The translations under genes were made by a program, and so were the position numbers. The notes under the pieces are model-generated. The model made no database searches, was not told the DNA's origin, and saw only the letters and a program-made list of their open reading frames with translations. DNA of 64,000 bases, from positions 5,146,001 through 5,210,000 of the forward strand of contig NC_064230.1 of NCBI RefSeq assembly GCF_023101765.2, written 5' to 3'. Of this stretch, positions 1-13,059 are shown piece by piece; position 1 is the first letter of the stretch; each line of letters starts with the position of its first letter. The DNA comes from Spodoptera frugiperda (taxonomy: Eukaryota > Arthropoda > Insecta > Lepidoptera > Noctuidae).

Positions 1-521
1 ACTGCACAACGAGTTTCTTGTCGGTTGTCTTCGATACAAATATATGCTTGAATGTCTTTACGACATGGAATATATATAACACATGATTATTAATTATTTA
101 AATTTCAATGTGAAATATTCCTGAGAAACTTATTATTTGCGCACACAACGAGACAATGGCGAGTCTTTGTGTCGCGAAGTTTAATTTCCAAACAGTTTCT
201 TGACGGTTGTCTTTTATACAACTTTAGAAAATATCCACATTATGTAAATACGAAGGAAACATGTAAGTAGCTGTCTATAGCAATACGAGCTCTATACATG
301 GAAATACTGATTACGTACATCTCATCTGACACCTTTAAGGTAACGTTTAATAAACCATTACATTTGATAACTTTTGATAACTTCAGTAACAGGACATATC
401 TCTCATCTATTCCTATTCTTACATCACATAGTTTCTTGCTGGTTGTCTTCGACAACTTCCATAATATAATTATTTGTATATTCCACGTAGAATTATCACT
501 TTAATGCCTTTCAGTTTAATT

Positions 522-728
522 TGACTGCACGGTTGGCGCGGTGGGCAACTGGCTGCCGCGCAACGTGTAGCGGATTCGATTCCCGCACAGAGCAACATAA
601 AGCAACTTTGTGTGATCCACAAGTTGTTGTTTTGGATCTGGGTGTCATGTGCATGTGAAATTGTATGTTTGTAAACGCACCCACGAGACTTATGAAAGTC
701 CAAGTCTGAGGTAATGTCTTTTTGTAAG
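522..728 (+). mobile_element. tRNA-derived SINE (family A)
   Basis: The element starts TGACTGCACGGTTGG. It carries a tRNA-like A box (TGGCGCGGTGGG) and B box (GATTCGATTCC), followed by a tail with GGGTGTCATGTGCATGTG and AAACGCACCCACGAGAC. The same family recurs at 2077, 16431, 43026, 47510 and 56057. The tRNA fold is broken, so this is not a tRNA gene. Confidence 0.8.
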
Positions 729-730
729 TA

Positions 731-1660
731 AAGTTCTAAATATCGACGCACACAGTTAGAACAAGCACTGATGTCACGTTACTTGACGGTTGTCTTTAAC
801 ACAACTTGGAACAATTACGTATTATGTAAATACGTAGGAAACATTAGTTAGACTACAACCCACGCAGATATACTGACTAGGTGTCACCAGGTACAGTCCA
901 ACGCGAGACGGAGCACCCTCGGTGGGACTTTGATACAATGGAACAACTCCAGGAAGCATGAACAACCTAAGTTTGATGAAATGTGTATTACGCATGTTCA
1001 CAATTCTATATGACATAAGTATTGAGAGATTAATTGATTCTAGAGAGACATATTATGTGCGCACACAACGCAACAATACTGACGTCGGTGTCATTTTATG
1101 AAAAATAAAATTGCGTGTCTTCGTGTCGCGAAGTTTAATTTCCAAACAGTTTCTTGACGGTTGTCTTCGATACAACTTTAAATCACGCATTAGTTGCATG
1201 TTTGTTAGGAATAATCTGATATAAATATATCACATAGAAATACAAATACATAATTCTGAAATGGGAAAAATGTTCTTCCACAAAATGACCAGTTGATAGT
1301 AATATTTGACTCGGTTGCTATGGTAACGAGTTTCTTGACGGTTGTCTTCGACACAAGTTTAGTTCTGAATAATAAATTAATGTTATACGATCACGATCTC
1401 TTTAATGGCGTTCCAAGTAGGGAAACGCTTGTTTATGAACACACTGATCCATAATATATGACCATGCCACCGTTTTACTTGAACAGGTATAAAACCTAAA
1501 ACGTAGTCGCCTTTATTTTACTTATATCTTTTTCATTTCATAGTTTATCCAATAAGTTTCTTGACGGTTGTCTTCGATACAACGTTGACAGAACATATAG
1601 TACCTAGCTGTGTATGTGGCTACACACCACTGTGGAATACTGACTAGGTAAGTCTCATGT
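731..1660 (+). repeat. Segmental duplication, copy 1 (partner 11557-12403)
   Basis: This block contains four cores and matches 11557-12403 almost base for base over several hundred bp. The shared stretch includes a section near 870-1010 with GACGGAGCACCCTCGG. Copy 1 carries about 75 extra bases just before the core at 1149. The two copies show that the array also grew by duplicating multi-unit blocks. Confidence 0.85.
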
Positions 1661-2076
1661 CTACACAAATGTAGGCAACATCTTTTGAAACATTATTGTT
1701 TAACTTTAAGAATATCAAATGTAGAAAAAGTTAATATTATTATGTTCCATAAAGGACGACCACGTACAAAATACTCCATATTTATCTTATATATGTATAA
1801 CATTACATGATTAATGCAATTGTGTAAGGTTCGGTACTAACAATCAGTTGTACAGAGGTGACGTCATGTCACGTATGTGCGCGAAAACAAAGTAGACACA
1901 CACAGCTAGAACAAGCACACACCCCGTGCACTGAACTTGCTGGTAGAACATTGTACTAGACGTTGTACTAACGTTAGCACTTGTCGTAGTAAACAGAGCA
2001 CACGAGTGACTCCACTCGTACAATAAGTCTCATCACACCTGCATGTGGCATTGGAAGTGAGACGTGGGACGTTTAA

Positions 2077-2308
2077 TGACTGCACGGTTGGTGCGGTGGC
2101 TGGGCAACTGGCTGCCGCGCAATGGGTAACGGGTTCGATTCCCGCACGGAGCAATTCTTTGTGTGATCCACAAATTGTTGTTACGGGTCTGGGTGTCATG
2201 TGCATGTGAACTTGTATGTTTGTAAACGCACCCACGACACAGGAGAAAATCCTAGTGTGGGGCAACGTTTTTTAAAAAAAAAAAAAATAAAAATAAAAAA
2301 AAAAAAAA
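2077..2308 (+). mobile_element. tRNA-derived SINE (family A), with A-rich tail
   Basis: This is the most complete family A copy. It has a head TGACTGCACGG, a B box GGTTCGATTCC, a body with GGTCTGGGTGTCATGTG, and an A-rich tail at about 2274-2308. Orientation is +. Confidence 0.85.
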
Positions 2309-2339
2309 TGACGTCATAACCAGAGACACTTATGTTTAT

Positions 2340-2482
2340 TTCCGCACCGATTTTTAGAAATACTGACACATTATGTAATTGTTATAGATTTCATTTCATT
2401 TTATATCATTTATTCTTAACTAACACCTCTGGTGTCTGAATGTAGTGCTACCTTCTAAGACATGAAACATTATTTAGAAAAT
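2340..2482 (+). repeat. Array sub-block, one of three copies
   Basis: A block of about 140 bp with TTAGAAATACTGACACATT and AACACCTCTGGTG is nearly identical here, at 6597-6720 and at 7874-7995. The latter two copies share a further 110 bp upstream, including a core copy (6491 and 7771). Confidence 0.8.
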
Positions 2483-2819
2483 TCATTGGTTTATAATATA
2501 TACTAATAATGTATTAATTCACTCATTGCAACAAAAGATCAAACAACCAATATTACCTAACTTTCTATGCATATTGGAGTTTCTTGATGGTTGTATTCGA
2601 TAGTCGGTAAACATTTGGAAAATGTTGATATTGTATAAATACGAAGGAAATATTTATTTTGCTAGCAGCCGTTTATTGGACTTCCAACTATTTGGAACTA
2701 TAAATATCGATACGTCACATTAACGTGAGAGGATCAGAATCAAGCAGAAAAAACGCTTAACTTCATAAATAATTAAATAAGTTTCTTGACGGTGTTCTTC
2801 GATACAACGCTTGTATAAT

Positions 2820-2960
2820 ATACCAATTACGAAACAAGGGGAGAATATTACTTGGAAATACTGATTGAGTCAACCTCATCGGGCACCATATGTGATATGG
2901 GCCTCGTTGAACAAATTCATTGAAGTTCCAACGTTTGGGGAAAAGTTGATTGTTCACAAT
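2820..2960 (+). repeat. Array sub-block, copy of 8640-8750
   Basis: The stretch around GGGCACCATATGTGATATGG is repeated near 8664 with few changes, including the flanking AAATACTGATTGA. It is part of the block-duplication pattern of the array. Confidence 0.75.
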
Positions 2961-3059
2961 ATATTAATATTCTCATTTATTAATTGAATATAAATAAATA
3001 TCAATATGACGAACTGGATGTGAAATGTAAGCTATTACATAGATAAGACAATCTAGACA

Positions 3060-3606
3060 CACGGCAGTGTGTCCGCCAAGTTCGAGCAAAAAAATCGACA
3101 CACCGGCCGTGGGTTATATTACACGAACCATTTCGGGCCAAGTTCGACCCACCTATAACTCAAAATCTATTTTATCTACGCATATGAAATTTCTAGTATC
3201 TATCGAGATCTACTTACTTATCTAAAATACAAAATTTCATTAATGTACCTATTGTAGATCTTGAGATATTGACGTCAGAAAATCGCTATTTTTACTATAC
3301 ACTCACTGACTGACTCACTCACTCATCAAAAACCTAGACCACTTCCAATAGTCGTATTGACTTGAAATTTGGCATGGAGGTAGGTCTTTAGGTCAAGGTA
3401 AAGGAAAAAATCTGAAAATGGCCAAGTGTGAGTCGGTTTTAAAAATAATGAAGGTGTAAATTCATACCCCTAAGGAACTAAAACAAAAAAATTATCTATA
3501 TCTTCCAATGGTCGTACTGACCTAAAATTCGTTACGAAGGTTTGTATTTAGTCAAAGTAAAGTAAAATAAGAAAAAAAGAAAATAAACCTTACAAAAATA
3601 AATGAA
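3060..3606. repeat. Dispersed repeat remnant, AT-rich
   Basis: The stretch lacks core copies and interrupts the array. It has an ACTGACTGACTCACTCACTC run, and the phrase GGCCAAGTGTGAGTCGGTTT at about 3420, a type of sequence that recurs inside the element at 22995-23670. It is probably a non-autonomous transposon relic, but no ends were resolved. Confidence 0.45.
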
Positions 3607-3607
3607 A

Positions 3608-3948
3608 TCCCACCCAAAACATAAATGTGAAAGGATGCCAAGTTCGATAATATTGGAATGCTTCGCCTATAAAAGAAGTGAGATCTAAATAAGTACCAAG
3701 TTCCATACACAGACCTCAGTTAAAAATGATATAACTTGGCAAGTTTTAATAGAAAATTATATACTTGACTCATTGCGTTTAGTAGGTTTATAACAAAGTG
3801 TGTGAAAACTTGCCAACTTGTTATATCATTTTTAACTGAGGTCTGTGTATGGAACTTGGTACTTATTTAGATCTCACTTCTTTTATAGGCGAAGCATTCC
3901 AATATTATCGAACTTGGCATCCTTTCACATTTATGTTTTGGGTGGGAT
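3608..3948. repeat. Long near-perfect inverted repeat (foldback)
   Basis: The left arm 3608-3747 and right arm 3806-3948 are reverse complements over about 140 bp. I see only one 3-nt indel, near 3735. The loop (3748-3805) is 58 nt. The open frame at 3849-4151 lies mostly inside the right arm and is not taken as a gene. It may be a foldback MITE or a source of long hairpin RNA. Confidence 0.85.
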
Positions 3949-6027
3949 ATAATTCACGCGACAAACATCGACGCACAGAACTAGAACAAACTAGTCTGTC
4001 GCTACACTACTCAACGTTTCTTACTGGTTGTCTTCGCTACAACTTTAATAAATACAATATATTTATGTCGCACGTAATAACGACAAAGACAAAGCGGGGA
4101 ATGCTTCGTAACTATAATCCTGTTTGGGATAATGTTACTGTACGTATATAATGGCAATACAAAACGTTTCTTGACGGTTGTCTTTGACAGAGACCTTTTT
4201 CATATTACACACATGAAATATTGAGAGTTGGAACATAGATATTCTGTGTATAACGACCACTTTAGTATCGTTCTAAGTGGGGAAATTGTCGTTGTACCTA
4301 TATCGCATCAAGACGTTCCTAGAAATGATGACCGATGTATCTCGTATGTCAAACGTTTTATCAGGACGGGCTTTGGAACCCAAGATATGAACATGGACGA
4401 AACAATACAGACAATATAATTCATACGACATATATCGACGCACACACAAGTCCGTATATAGTGAACATTTGCCACAGTAGCAGTCAGTAATATTGTCTCT
4501 GAGACATGGAACAATGCACAGGTTCTAATGGAAAGGAACCACGGAGTAATCCATTTTGTACATTTCAAAGATTATATTAAGTTTCTTGACGGTTGTCTTC
4601 GATACAACTTGTAAAGTTTCGTATTATTTCTTAACATCCAATTATAATAAATATACACTTGAAATATTGAAATACCACTTAGAACGATAACTGTCGCCTT
4701 AAGTGAGGAAATCGTAGTTTAAATAATTTTAAATGTTGACAATTGAAACATGGATTGTCCACGAAGAATACGAGAAACTGAATGTTTAACTGTTTTACTT
4801 TAGTACTACCCGGAAGAAATAAGTGACGATAGATGAAGACAATATAATTCACGCGACAAATATCGACGCACACAATTAGAACAAGTACGGTTGATGGTTT
4901 ATCTATATTTAGCACTTTAACTTTCGCCACTGGCGTCCTAAGTGGGGAACGTTTGTTTGTCTATAGCCCCAGAGAGAGACGTCCAGACAAAACCATAACT
5001 TCGAAGAAGAACTATGCTCCACAGTCTATACAAAGAGTTTCTTGACGGTTGTCTTCGATACAACACTCATGTTGTAATCATGCAACATGTAGGAAAGAGT
5101 AGTAAGTAGCTGGAGCCACCGACTACTTGGAAATACTGACTAGGAAACACTACAACATGTAGGTATTTGAAGTCTGGATGACACGAACTGTTCATTTCTT
5201 GGCCAGTCTGTTGTATAGACTATACAAAGAGTTTTTGACGGTTGTCTTCAAAACAACTCTGATATACTTCCGTGTTAATACGAATGAAGACATTTTTGAA
5301 AGTAGCAGTTTATGAAACTGCTTTGGAAATAGATGCACATATTGTTTCGAGAAATTTATTCGATTGTCCAATACTGTATACGTATAATATTAAATATTAA
5401 ACATTTCAATATGAAAGCTCCACGTAGAGCAGCCACTAACGTACTCAGTGGGAAATGAATGATAACTTCTATTATATTGATTTCTTAATAATTTGATTCC
5501 ATTATGTGTGACTCACAACTACATTTACGCACTCAGTGTAATGTATAAAACAAAAAAAACATACCTACTACGGGATATAATCACAAGGGAGTTTCTTGAT
5601 GTTTGTTCTTCGATAGAATCTACAAGTAGCTAGACATGACTCCACAAACTACTTGGGAATACTAAGACACATCGGGCCATTAAGTAAATAGCGAAGAGTC
5701 AATAATTACAGCCATAATAAATATACAAGTGTAATTTTATTGAAGCACTTTTGACCAGCGGAAATTGGAGACAATTTAGGTACTTCAGTTGACGAGAACA
5801 AGTTTCTTGACGGTTGTCTTCGATACAAGGTTGTAAAGTTTCGTTTTATTTAAATACTTTAAACCACTCAATTAGTTTGATCATTATGTCGCAGGTATTT
5901 AAGAAAACCTGTAAAACAATTGAACCACGACGAAATGTCTGTTACAACAGAACCAAAACTTTCTACATGTATAGAACATGGAACAAAACAATATCCACAA
6001 CACAAATATCGACGCACACAATTAGAA

Positions 6028-6438
6028 CAAGCGATGACCTCGTCATCGTGGCTGAGACCGTGCAACACCTACAATATATACTGGACAGCCTGACTGCCTG
6101 TACTGCTCGCATTGGACTCCAGATGGACCTGGACAAACCGAACGTTATGTTCAATGAACATGTTCTTCCGGAGCTGATCACACTCAATGGGTCTCCTCTC
6201 AAGGTTGTTCAGGAGTATGTAAGGTCTAAGACTGGTAATGATTGGATGCGTAGAGCTAAAGATCGAGCTCAGTGGCGTACCATTGGAGAGGCCCACGTCC
6301 AGCAGTGGACGAGAACAGGCTGAAGAGGAGGATGCACCTGTGACTCCTCTGGTGTTGCGGGTGTCCATGGGCGGCGCTGATCGCTTACCATCAGGTGACT
6401 CGTTTGCTCGTTTGCCTCCTATTCCATAAAAAAAAAAA
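6028..6438 (+). pseudogene. RTE-clade LINE fragment with internal deletion
   Basis: The + frame encodes a piece of RTE-type reverse transcriptase (SDDLVIVAETVQHLQ, then VVQEYV). It is fused directly to the C-terminal tail of such proteins (DWMRRAKDRAQWRTIGEA), so the middle is deleted. The 3' tail CTCTGGTGTTGCGGGTGTCC and an A-run end the insert at about 6438. The insert disrupts the array. Confidence 0.75.
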
Positions 6439-6479
6439 AAAAAAAATGAAATATTTTCAACCACCTTCATCAAAACATT

Positions 6480-6720
6480 AAGGACAATAGAGTTTCTTGA
6501 TGGTTGTATTCGATACAACTTTAGACAATATTCGTATTATATGAACACGAAAGTAACATATTATTTTGTAAGTGGCAGTTAACTACCAACTGTTTAGAAA
6601 TACTGACACATTATGTAATTGTTATAGATTTCATTTCATTTTTTATCATTTATTCTTAACTAACACCTCTGGTGCTTGAATGTAGTGCTTCCTTCTAAGA
6701 CATGAAACATTATTTAATCT
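6480..6720 (+). repeat. Array sub-block, copy of 7752-7995
   Basis: About 240 bp, including the core at 6491, is almost identical to 7752-7995. The shared sequence contains ACACGAAAGTAACATATT and AAGTGGCAGTTAACTACC. The last 140 bp also match 2340-2482. Confidence 0.85.
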
Positions 6721-9447
6721 TAGAAAATACTCAAAGCGCACACAATACTCATTGTACGAGTAATTGTTAAACAACTCTGAGCAATGATACTGAGAGGGAA
6801 ATACAAATATCTTGAAGCCTCTGAGGCAAAGTACTTATTTATATCTCGATATGTGCCTAACCTCTTCTTATACTGAGACGACCCGCTAAAAGGAATAGAA
6901 ATGAAAATTACACCCAGTCAATACTTTCAAACATCGACACACACAGCTAGAACTAGCAGACTCCCCGTGTACTAAACTGACTTGTTGCACAGTGGTACAA
7001 CAGCAACAAGTAATGAAACTGTACTCTATACACTCGAGGCAGAAGCAATCGCCATCAGCTATATCGGAGCTGTCAGTAAACGGGAACACTACATTGTAAG
7101 AACTGCTGAACATTAAGTAAATACCGACGAGTCAGTAATTACAGCCATAATAAATAGACAAGTATCATTGAAACTGTTGAAGAAAATGGAAATATTGGGA
7201 GACAATATAGGTACTCCAGTTGACGAGAACTAGTTTCTTGACGGTTGTCTTCGATACAACTTGTAAAGTTTCGTATTATTTAAATACGTAGGAAACATTT
7301 GAGACTGCAAACTAATCGCAGGTACTGACTAGGTCATGTCAGTCTGAAACATCCGTGGAACTTGTATATTTCATTATCAGTTTAAATATTGATAGGAATG
7401 ACCACGTGAAACGACATATTGTTATTATATACAAATAAATGATCTGTGTGAGTTGGATGGTAACAAAACAAGAGGGGAAACTTAAGTACACTCATAATCA
7501 CTCAATAAGTTTCTTGATAGTTGACTTTCGATACATATTACTGTATTACATGAAATGTTGACATATTACACATGGATATTCCGGAATGAGGACTTTAATG
7601 GCGTAGCTTACACCATCCGTCACAAGACATTGAAAACTGTTGTCTTCAATACAACGCTATTACAATATTTCAATTATGAAATGAAGGAAACATTGTAAGT
7701 AACAGTTTATGCCACTATGGAGTATTTGAAGAACCTGCAATACTTCATTCCAACATTAAGGACAATTGTGTTTCTTGATGGTTGTCTTCGATACAACTTT
7801 AGACAATATTCGTATTATATGAACACGAAAGTAACATATTATTTTGTAAGTGGCAGTTAACTACCAACTGTTTAGAAATACTGACACATTATGTAATTGT
7901 TATAGATTTCATTTCATTTTACATCATTTATTCTTAACTAACACCTCTGGTGCCTGAATGTAGTGCTTCCTTCTAAGACACGGTGCATTATTTAGAAAAT
8001 TCATTGGTTGTACAGTTATGATTAATCCAACAATAAACAACAAAGAGTATATTTGTCAGGAATAATCCCGATCCGATTAAACAAATATTGTTTTACTAAT
8101 GAAGAAGTAAACTTGTCTGCTAGCTTCACGAACTAATGAGTTTCTTGACGGTTGTCTTCGATACAAGGTTGATCGAACATAATTATTTGATGGTCTACCT
8201 ATATCTTCGAAACGTATTAAATTTACGACTAGATACGAGTTTCTTACCTTCTTTTGAAGGAATTCTTATAAAAAAAGTTATTGTATAGGAAACATTTTAT
8301 AAGTAGCCATTTATGAGATTACAAGCTACTTGGAAATACTCATTCTGCAAAACAGGAGAGGGGCAAACCCTTAAGACATGACATAGACACACGACAAATA
8401 TCGACAATAAGTTTCAGTTTTTTAATATTGACTAAGGTTGTTTCCGCAGTCAACGAATAACAAGTAATCATTTGAGAAGTCTATATTACCATTGTAAGGA
8501 TGAATAACGAAATCATTTGATTCCAAGACAAGATAGTTTCTTGATGTTTGTCCTTCAATACAACACTTACAATATTAAAAACTTGTAATAAGTAGAAAGT
8601 ATTAGTAAGTAGCAGTCAATGAGGTGACAAACTACATACTTGGAAATACTGATTGACCTCATCGGGCACCATATGTGATATGGGCCTCGTCGAACAAATT
8701 CATTGGAGTTCCAACGTTTAGGGAAACAGTTGATTCTTCACAATATATGAATCTCATCTGATTCTCTCTGATGAGTCTCATCCAAACTCCTTTATTATTA
8801 CATCGTTACGAGTAGATGACATTGTTTGAACACGCCTCCTGTGTCCATAACTTCGTACTCATGCACCAAGTACCGACACGTACTGCTAGTAGACACATTG
8901 AACACCACGGCCAATCAAAGAAAATGATTATTTAACATCCATACACTATCCGACGAGTTTCTTGACGGTTGTCTTCGATATAAGTTTGACAGATATTTTG
9001 TAGAATAAGTCTCATTGCGCCTGAATGTGGCATTGAAAGTGAGACGTGGGACATTTAATGATTACATGGAACTCTCAATATCAATATTCTATACGTATTT
9101 TGTATATCATGTTAAATATCGACTCTCTTATAATATTTCAAATGAGAGGAAAATATTTGTAAGTAGTAGTCTACAAGGTGACAGACTACACACTTGGAAG
9201 TAGGTACTGATTGAGTACCTTATCGGGAAAATTCATTGAATTTCCAAAATTTACTGTCCACTTACAAAAATCAGAAAGACAAAGTGAGGTTTGCTTCATA
9301 ACTCTATTCCTTTTTAGAAATGTTTCTTAAGCGTTGTCTTCAATACAACTAGTTCTTAACATAATTGTATATATGTATATTGTACCAAATACACATAGAA
9401 CCGACAGCGGCAGTCGATACAAGTAGAGGAATCGCAGTTGAAATATT

Positions 9448-10680
9448 TAACACGTAATGGTATTTTTTTTTTTTTTTTGAGGGGGAAAATTATCCAATGA
9501 CTTCTCCCACCTTGGGCGAGGCGAGAGGGAGTGTCAGACTCTTACTGACTAAAAATCACCCCGTTCCTTCTCCTGCTTTTCGAGCCGGAGCCCCGGTAAA
9601 CCCGCTAGATAGTCCGCAGCTCCGGATCAGGCATCAGCCCTACTGGGCCCCATCTGTGGTGGTCTGATGGCTCTTTGAGGCGCGCGCGGAACGCTACGCG
9701 CCGTACGCACGGGTCTGGTTCTGTTCGGGCGGCGAGCTACCCTTGCTCGCCGCCCGCAGGCCCGCACTTACGGTGGCCGGAGATCGTCCCGCGATCCCCG
9801 ACGCCCGGAGTGTCTCTCGCGACGGCTGGGGCGTGATGAGGTTTGTTCTCTCACGCGCCCCGCCTCCTCTTTAGCTAGCATGACTGCTTCGCAGAAAGAG
9901 GAGACGGCATCCCAGTCCCTCTCGCTCTGCACCATGGCCTGAACCAGTGCCGGGCGCGAGAGGTCGCCGTCGCCGACCACATCCCTGAGGACTTGGCGGT
10001 GCTCAGCCCACGCAGGGCACACCGCCACCGTATGTTCTACGGTGTCCTCCGGGCGGTCCTCGCAGTGATGACACCCGGGCGTTTCCTCCCGCCCAATAAG
10101 GAACAGGAACCTACCGAAACTCCCATGTCCGGTAAGCACCTGCGTCAGGCGGTAGGTGAGGACGCCGTGGCGCCTCTCTAGCCACTCCTCAAAGAGGGGA
10201 CTTACCGCTGCGATGACAGCGAGCCCAGCCCTCGGTTGCGACAGTCGTCGCTGCCATTCCGCCATGAGATCGCGCCGGAGCTCGTCCCGCCACGCACTGA
10301 TCTGGCGCGGCAGTGGAGTTTCGCCCCTGCGGCACGCGTCGGCGCGCAAACTGAACACGCGCGCGAGCACCTTCGCCTCCAAATCCCACGGCGGTAATCC
10401 GGCAAGGAGGTTCGCCGCCTCCCCGGAGATCGTGCGATATCCACGGATCACCCGGATGGCCATGACCCTCTGAGATGTGAGCAGCGCCCGAGCTGGCCGC
10501 CGCATCAGGTTCGGCGCCCACACAGGGGCGCCGTAGAGGGCCATGGATCGCACGATCCCCGCGTACAACCTCCGGCAGGAGGCATTTGGCCCCCCGAGGT
10601 TTGGAAGGAGCCGCTTAAGCGCAGCCCCCGTCCGTTCCAACTTAGGAGCCAAACGTCGGAAGTGTAACACGTAATGGTAT
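9448..10680 (-). mobile_element. 5'-truncated R1-type LINE with 16-bp target duplication
   Basis: The 16-bp sequence TAACACGTAATGGTAT stands at 9448-9463 and again at 10665-10680, flanking the insert. On the - strand the element runs from 10664 down to a poly-A tail (T-run 9464-9478). It is much more GC-rich than the array around it. Its 3' UTR (9479-9767) is the same sequence found in fragments at 15535, 32535, 40330, 40990, 41290, 41905, 45775 and 58650. This is a textbook target-primed insertion into the array. Confidence 0.93.
9768..10670 (-). pseudogene. C-terminal part of R1-type LINE ORF2 (about 300 aa)
   Basis: The frame encodes the region after the RT active site of an R1-clade polyprotein. 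It includes LYGAPVWAP, an RVIRGYRTISGEAANLLAG stretch, and a C-terminal zinc-knuckle-like cluster (CHHCEDRPEDTVEHTVAVC). Endonuclease and the YADD motif are absent, so the copy is dead on arrival, but the frame has no stop. That suggests a recent insertion. The first few codons belong to the target duplication, not to the element. Confidence 0.85.
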
Positions 10681-11556
10681 AAATCTCAATATACGAACAC
10701 CGCGAGAACAAGCTAGAAGCTTGTTTGATATTTATGTTAAACGAGTTTTACTGGGACTTGTTCTGACTAGGTTTAACATTTGCTAAAAGTACGAAGAAGT
10801 TTCTTGACGGCTGTCCTTCACAGAACTCTTTTACGACATTTCAGTCATGAAAGGAAATATTTATTTGTAGCGGACCGTGAGACATGGAATACAAATAGTA
10901 CAGAAATATGTTCTGTATTACATTAAATGTTTACAAATTACACAATACATGGTAATACTGGACACCTGGAAGTAGTACTTTAATGGCGTGCCAATATGTA
11001 TCGTGTTCATATATTCACACAAAAATGCATTAAGAACACTTTTAACTGTGTTAAATTGAAACATAGACAACAGCTCTTCGTTGCGGAATCATATAAAAAG
11101 ACAATATAATTCATACGACATATATCGACGCACACAATTAGAACAAACACAACTGTCACTAGCACATTGCTTGACGGTTGTCTTCGATACAAGTTTGGAA
11201 GTATTCGTCCTGCGCAAATATGAAGAAATCATTACATCACATCTAGCGACTGGAAGTGGAGGCTGACTTTAGCGGGACATTACTGTTTTAATCATTTCAG
11301 TAACTCGTATTTCATCGAGGAGTTTCTTGACGGTTGTCTTCTATCTAAGTTCTAAGTGTAGAACTTGTTGATTGATATCACGTCCAAGTTGACACAGAAA
11401 ACCCGAACAATTGTATTTACCACAATACTTTATTAATTTGTATATTCAATATACTTGAAAATACCGACTAGGTCAGTCGTCTTGTGGGACTTACAATATC
11501 TCACCTACACGGAACACTATTAACGATTTATACATAGCCTATACATCATTTCTCAG

Positions 11557-12403
11557 TTCTAAATATCGACGCACACAATTAGAACAAACACTGATGTCAC
11601 GTTACTTGACGGTTGTCTTTAACACAACTTGGAACAATTACGTATTATGTAAATACGTAGGAAACATTAGTTAGACTACAACCCACGCAGATATACTGAC
11701 TAGGTGTCACCAGGTACAGTCCAACGCGAGACGGAGCACCCTCGGTGGGACTTTGATACAATGGAACAACTCCAGGAAGCATGAACAACCTAAGTTTGAT
11801 GAAATGTGTATTACACATGTTCACAATTCTATATGACATTAAGTATTGAGAGATTAATAGATTCTTGAGAGACGTATTATGAGCGCACACAACGCAACGT
11901 TTCTTGACGGTTGTCTTCGATACAACTTTAATTCACGCATTAGTTGCATGTTTGTTAGGAATAATCGAATATAAAAATACCACATAGAATTACAAATACA
12001 TAATTCTGAATGGGAGAAATGGTCTTCCACAAGATAACCAGTTGATAGTAATAATTGAATCGGTTGCTATGGTAACGAGTTTCTTGACGGTTGTCTTCGA
12101 CACAAGTTTAGTTCTGAATAATAAATTAATGTTATACGATCACGATCTCTTTAATGGCGTTCCAAGTAGGGAAACGCTTGTTTATGAACACACTAATCCA
12201 TAATATATGACCATGCCACCGTTTTACTTGAACTGCAATCAAATCGTCCACACTACCAAAATCTTTCATCTCATAGACTTTACAATAAGTTTCTTGACGG
12301 TTGTCTTCGATACAACGTTGACAGAACATATAGTACCTAGCTGTGTATGTGGCTACACACCACTGTGGAATACTGACTAGGTAAATCTCATGTCTACACA
12401 AGT
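11557..12403 (+). repeat. Segmental duplication, copy 2 (partner 731-1660)
   Basis: This copy carries cores near 11606, 11899, 12079 and 12289 in the same order and nearly the same spacing as in copy 1. The flanks on both sides diverge, so it is a block duplication within the array. Confidence 0.85.
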
Positions 12404-13059
12404 AAGAGTATTATTGCCTTTTGAAAGGCAGATTATAAAACAATTATTGTAATAATTGTAACATGGATACTCCACGTAGAACGACCACTATAATGACGTC
12501 ATAAGTGGGAAAACAGTTATTTTATAAACTGTGTAGGAGCAATGTCTCATTTTTAACAATTGTAGCTGAATGATTTTGTAACACACGGCATGAACATTGA
12601 AATGACGTAGATGTAGTCAGTATCAGTATAGTTCATGCGTCAACGTATAGACAAAGAACACAAAAAAATAAATATTTAGGTACTCCAGTTGACGAGAACT
12701 AGTTTCTTGACGGTTGTCTTCGATACAAGGTTGATCGAACATAATGGTACTAAGAGAAGACAGGTATTTCAAATTATTATAATCTCAATATTTTAGAAAT
12801 TGTAAAAGTATGATCATTGGAACATCAGACCATGACAATACACAAGAAATACATATTCCTGTTGGGATTTCATTCTGAAAAATCCGTATCATTGAATTGT
12901 TGAGTCAAATACCAATGCGTATAAAACGGTAGACTTAATTTTACTTCATATTTGATATTTTATGATTTTTTTTGACGGTTGTTCTTCGATGTAACATATA
13001 TTTTATCTTAATACATATTTCATATCACATGAAATACTGAAAAGGATATCTTGTGTAGA

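Noticed and set aside
522..2308. tRNA genes at the GATTCGATTCC boxes
   Set aside because: Only the A and B boxes are tRNA-like. Acceptor and anticodon stems do not form, and the elements continue into SINE tails.
3849..4151. 100-codon open frame
   Set aside because: Most of it lies in the right arm of the inverted repeat at 3608-3948 and runs into a core copy. No known domain was seen.
9993..10473. GC-rich open frames on the + strand
   Set aside because: They are antisense shadows of the R1-type ORF on the - strand.
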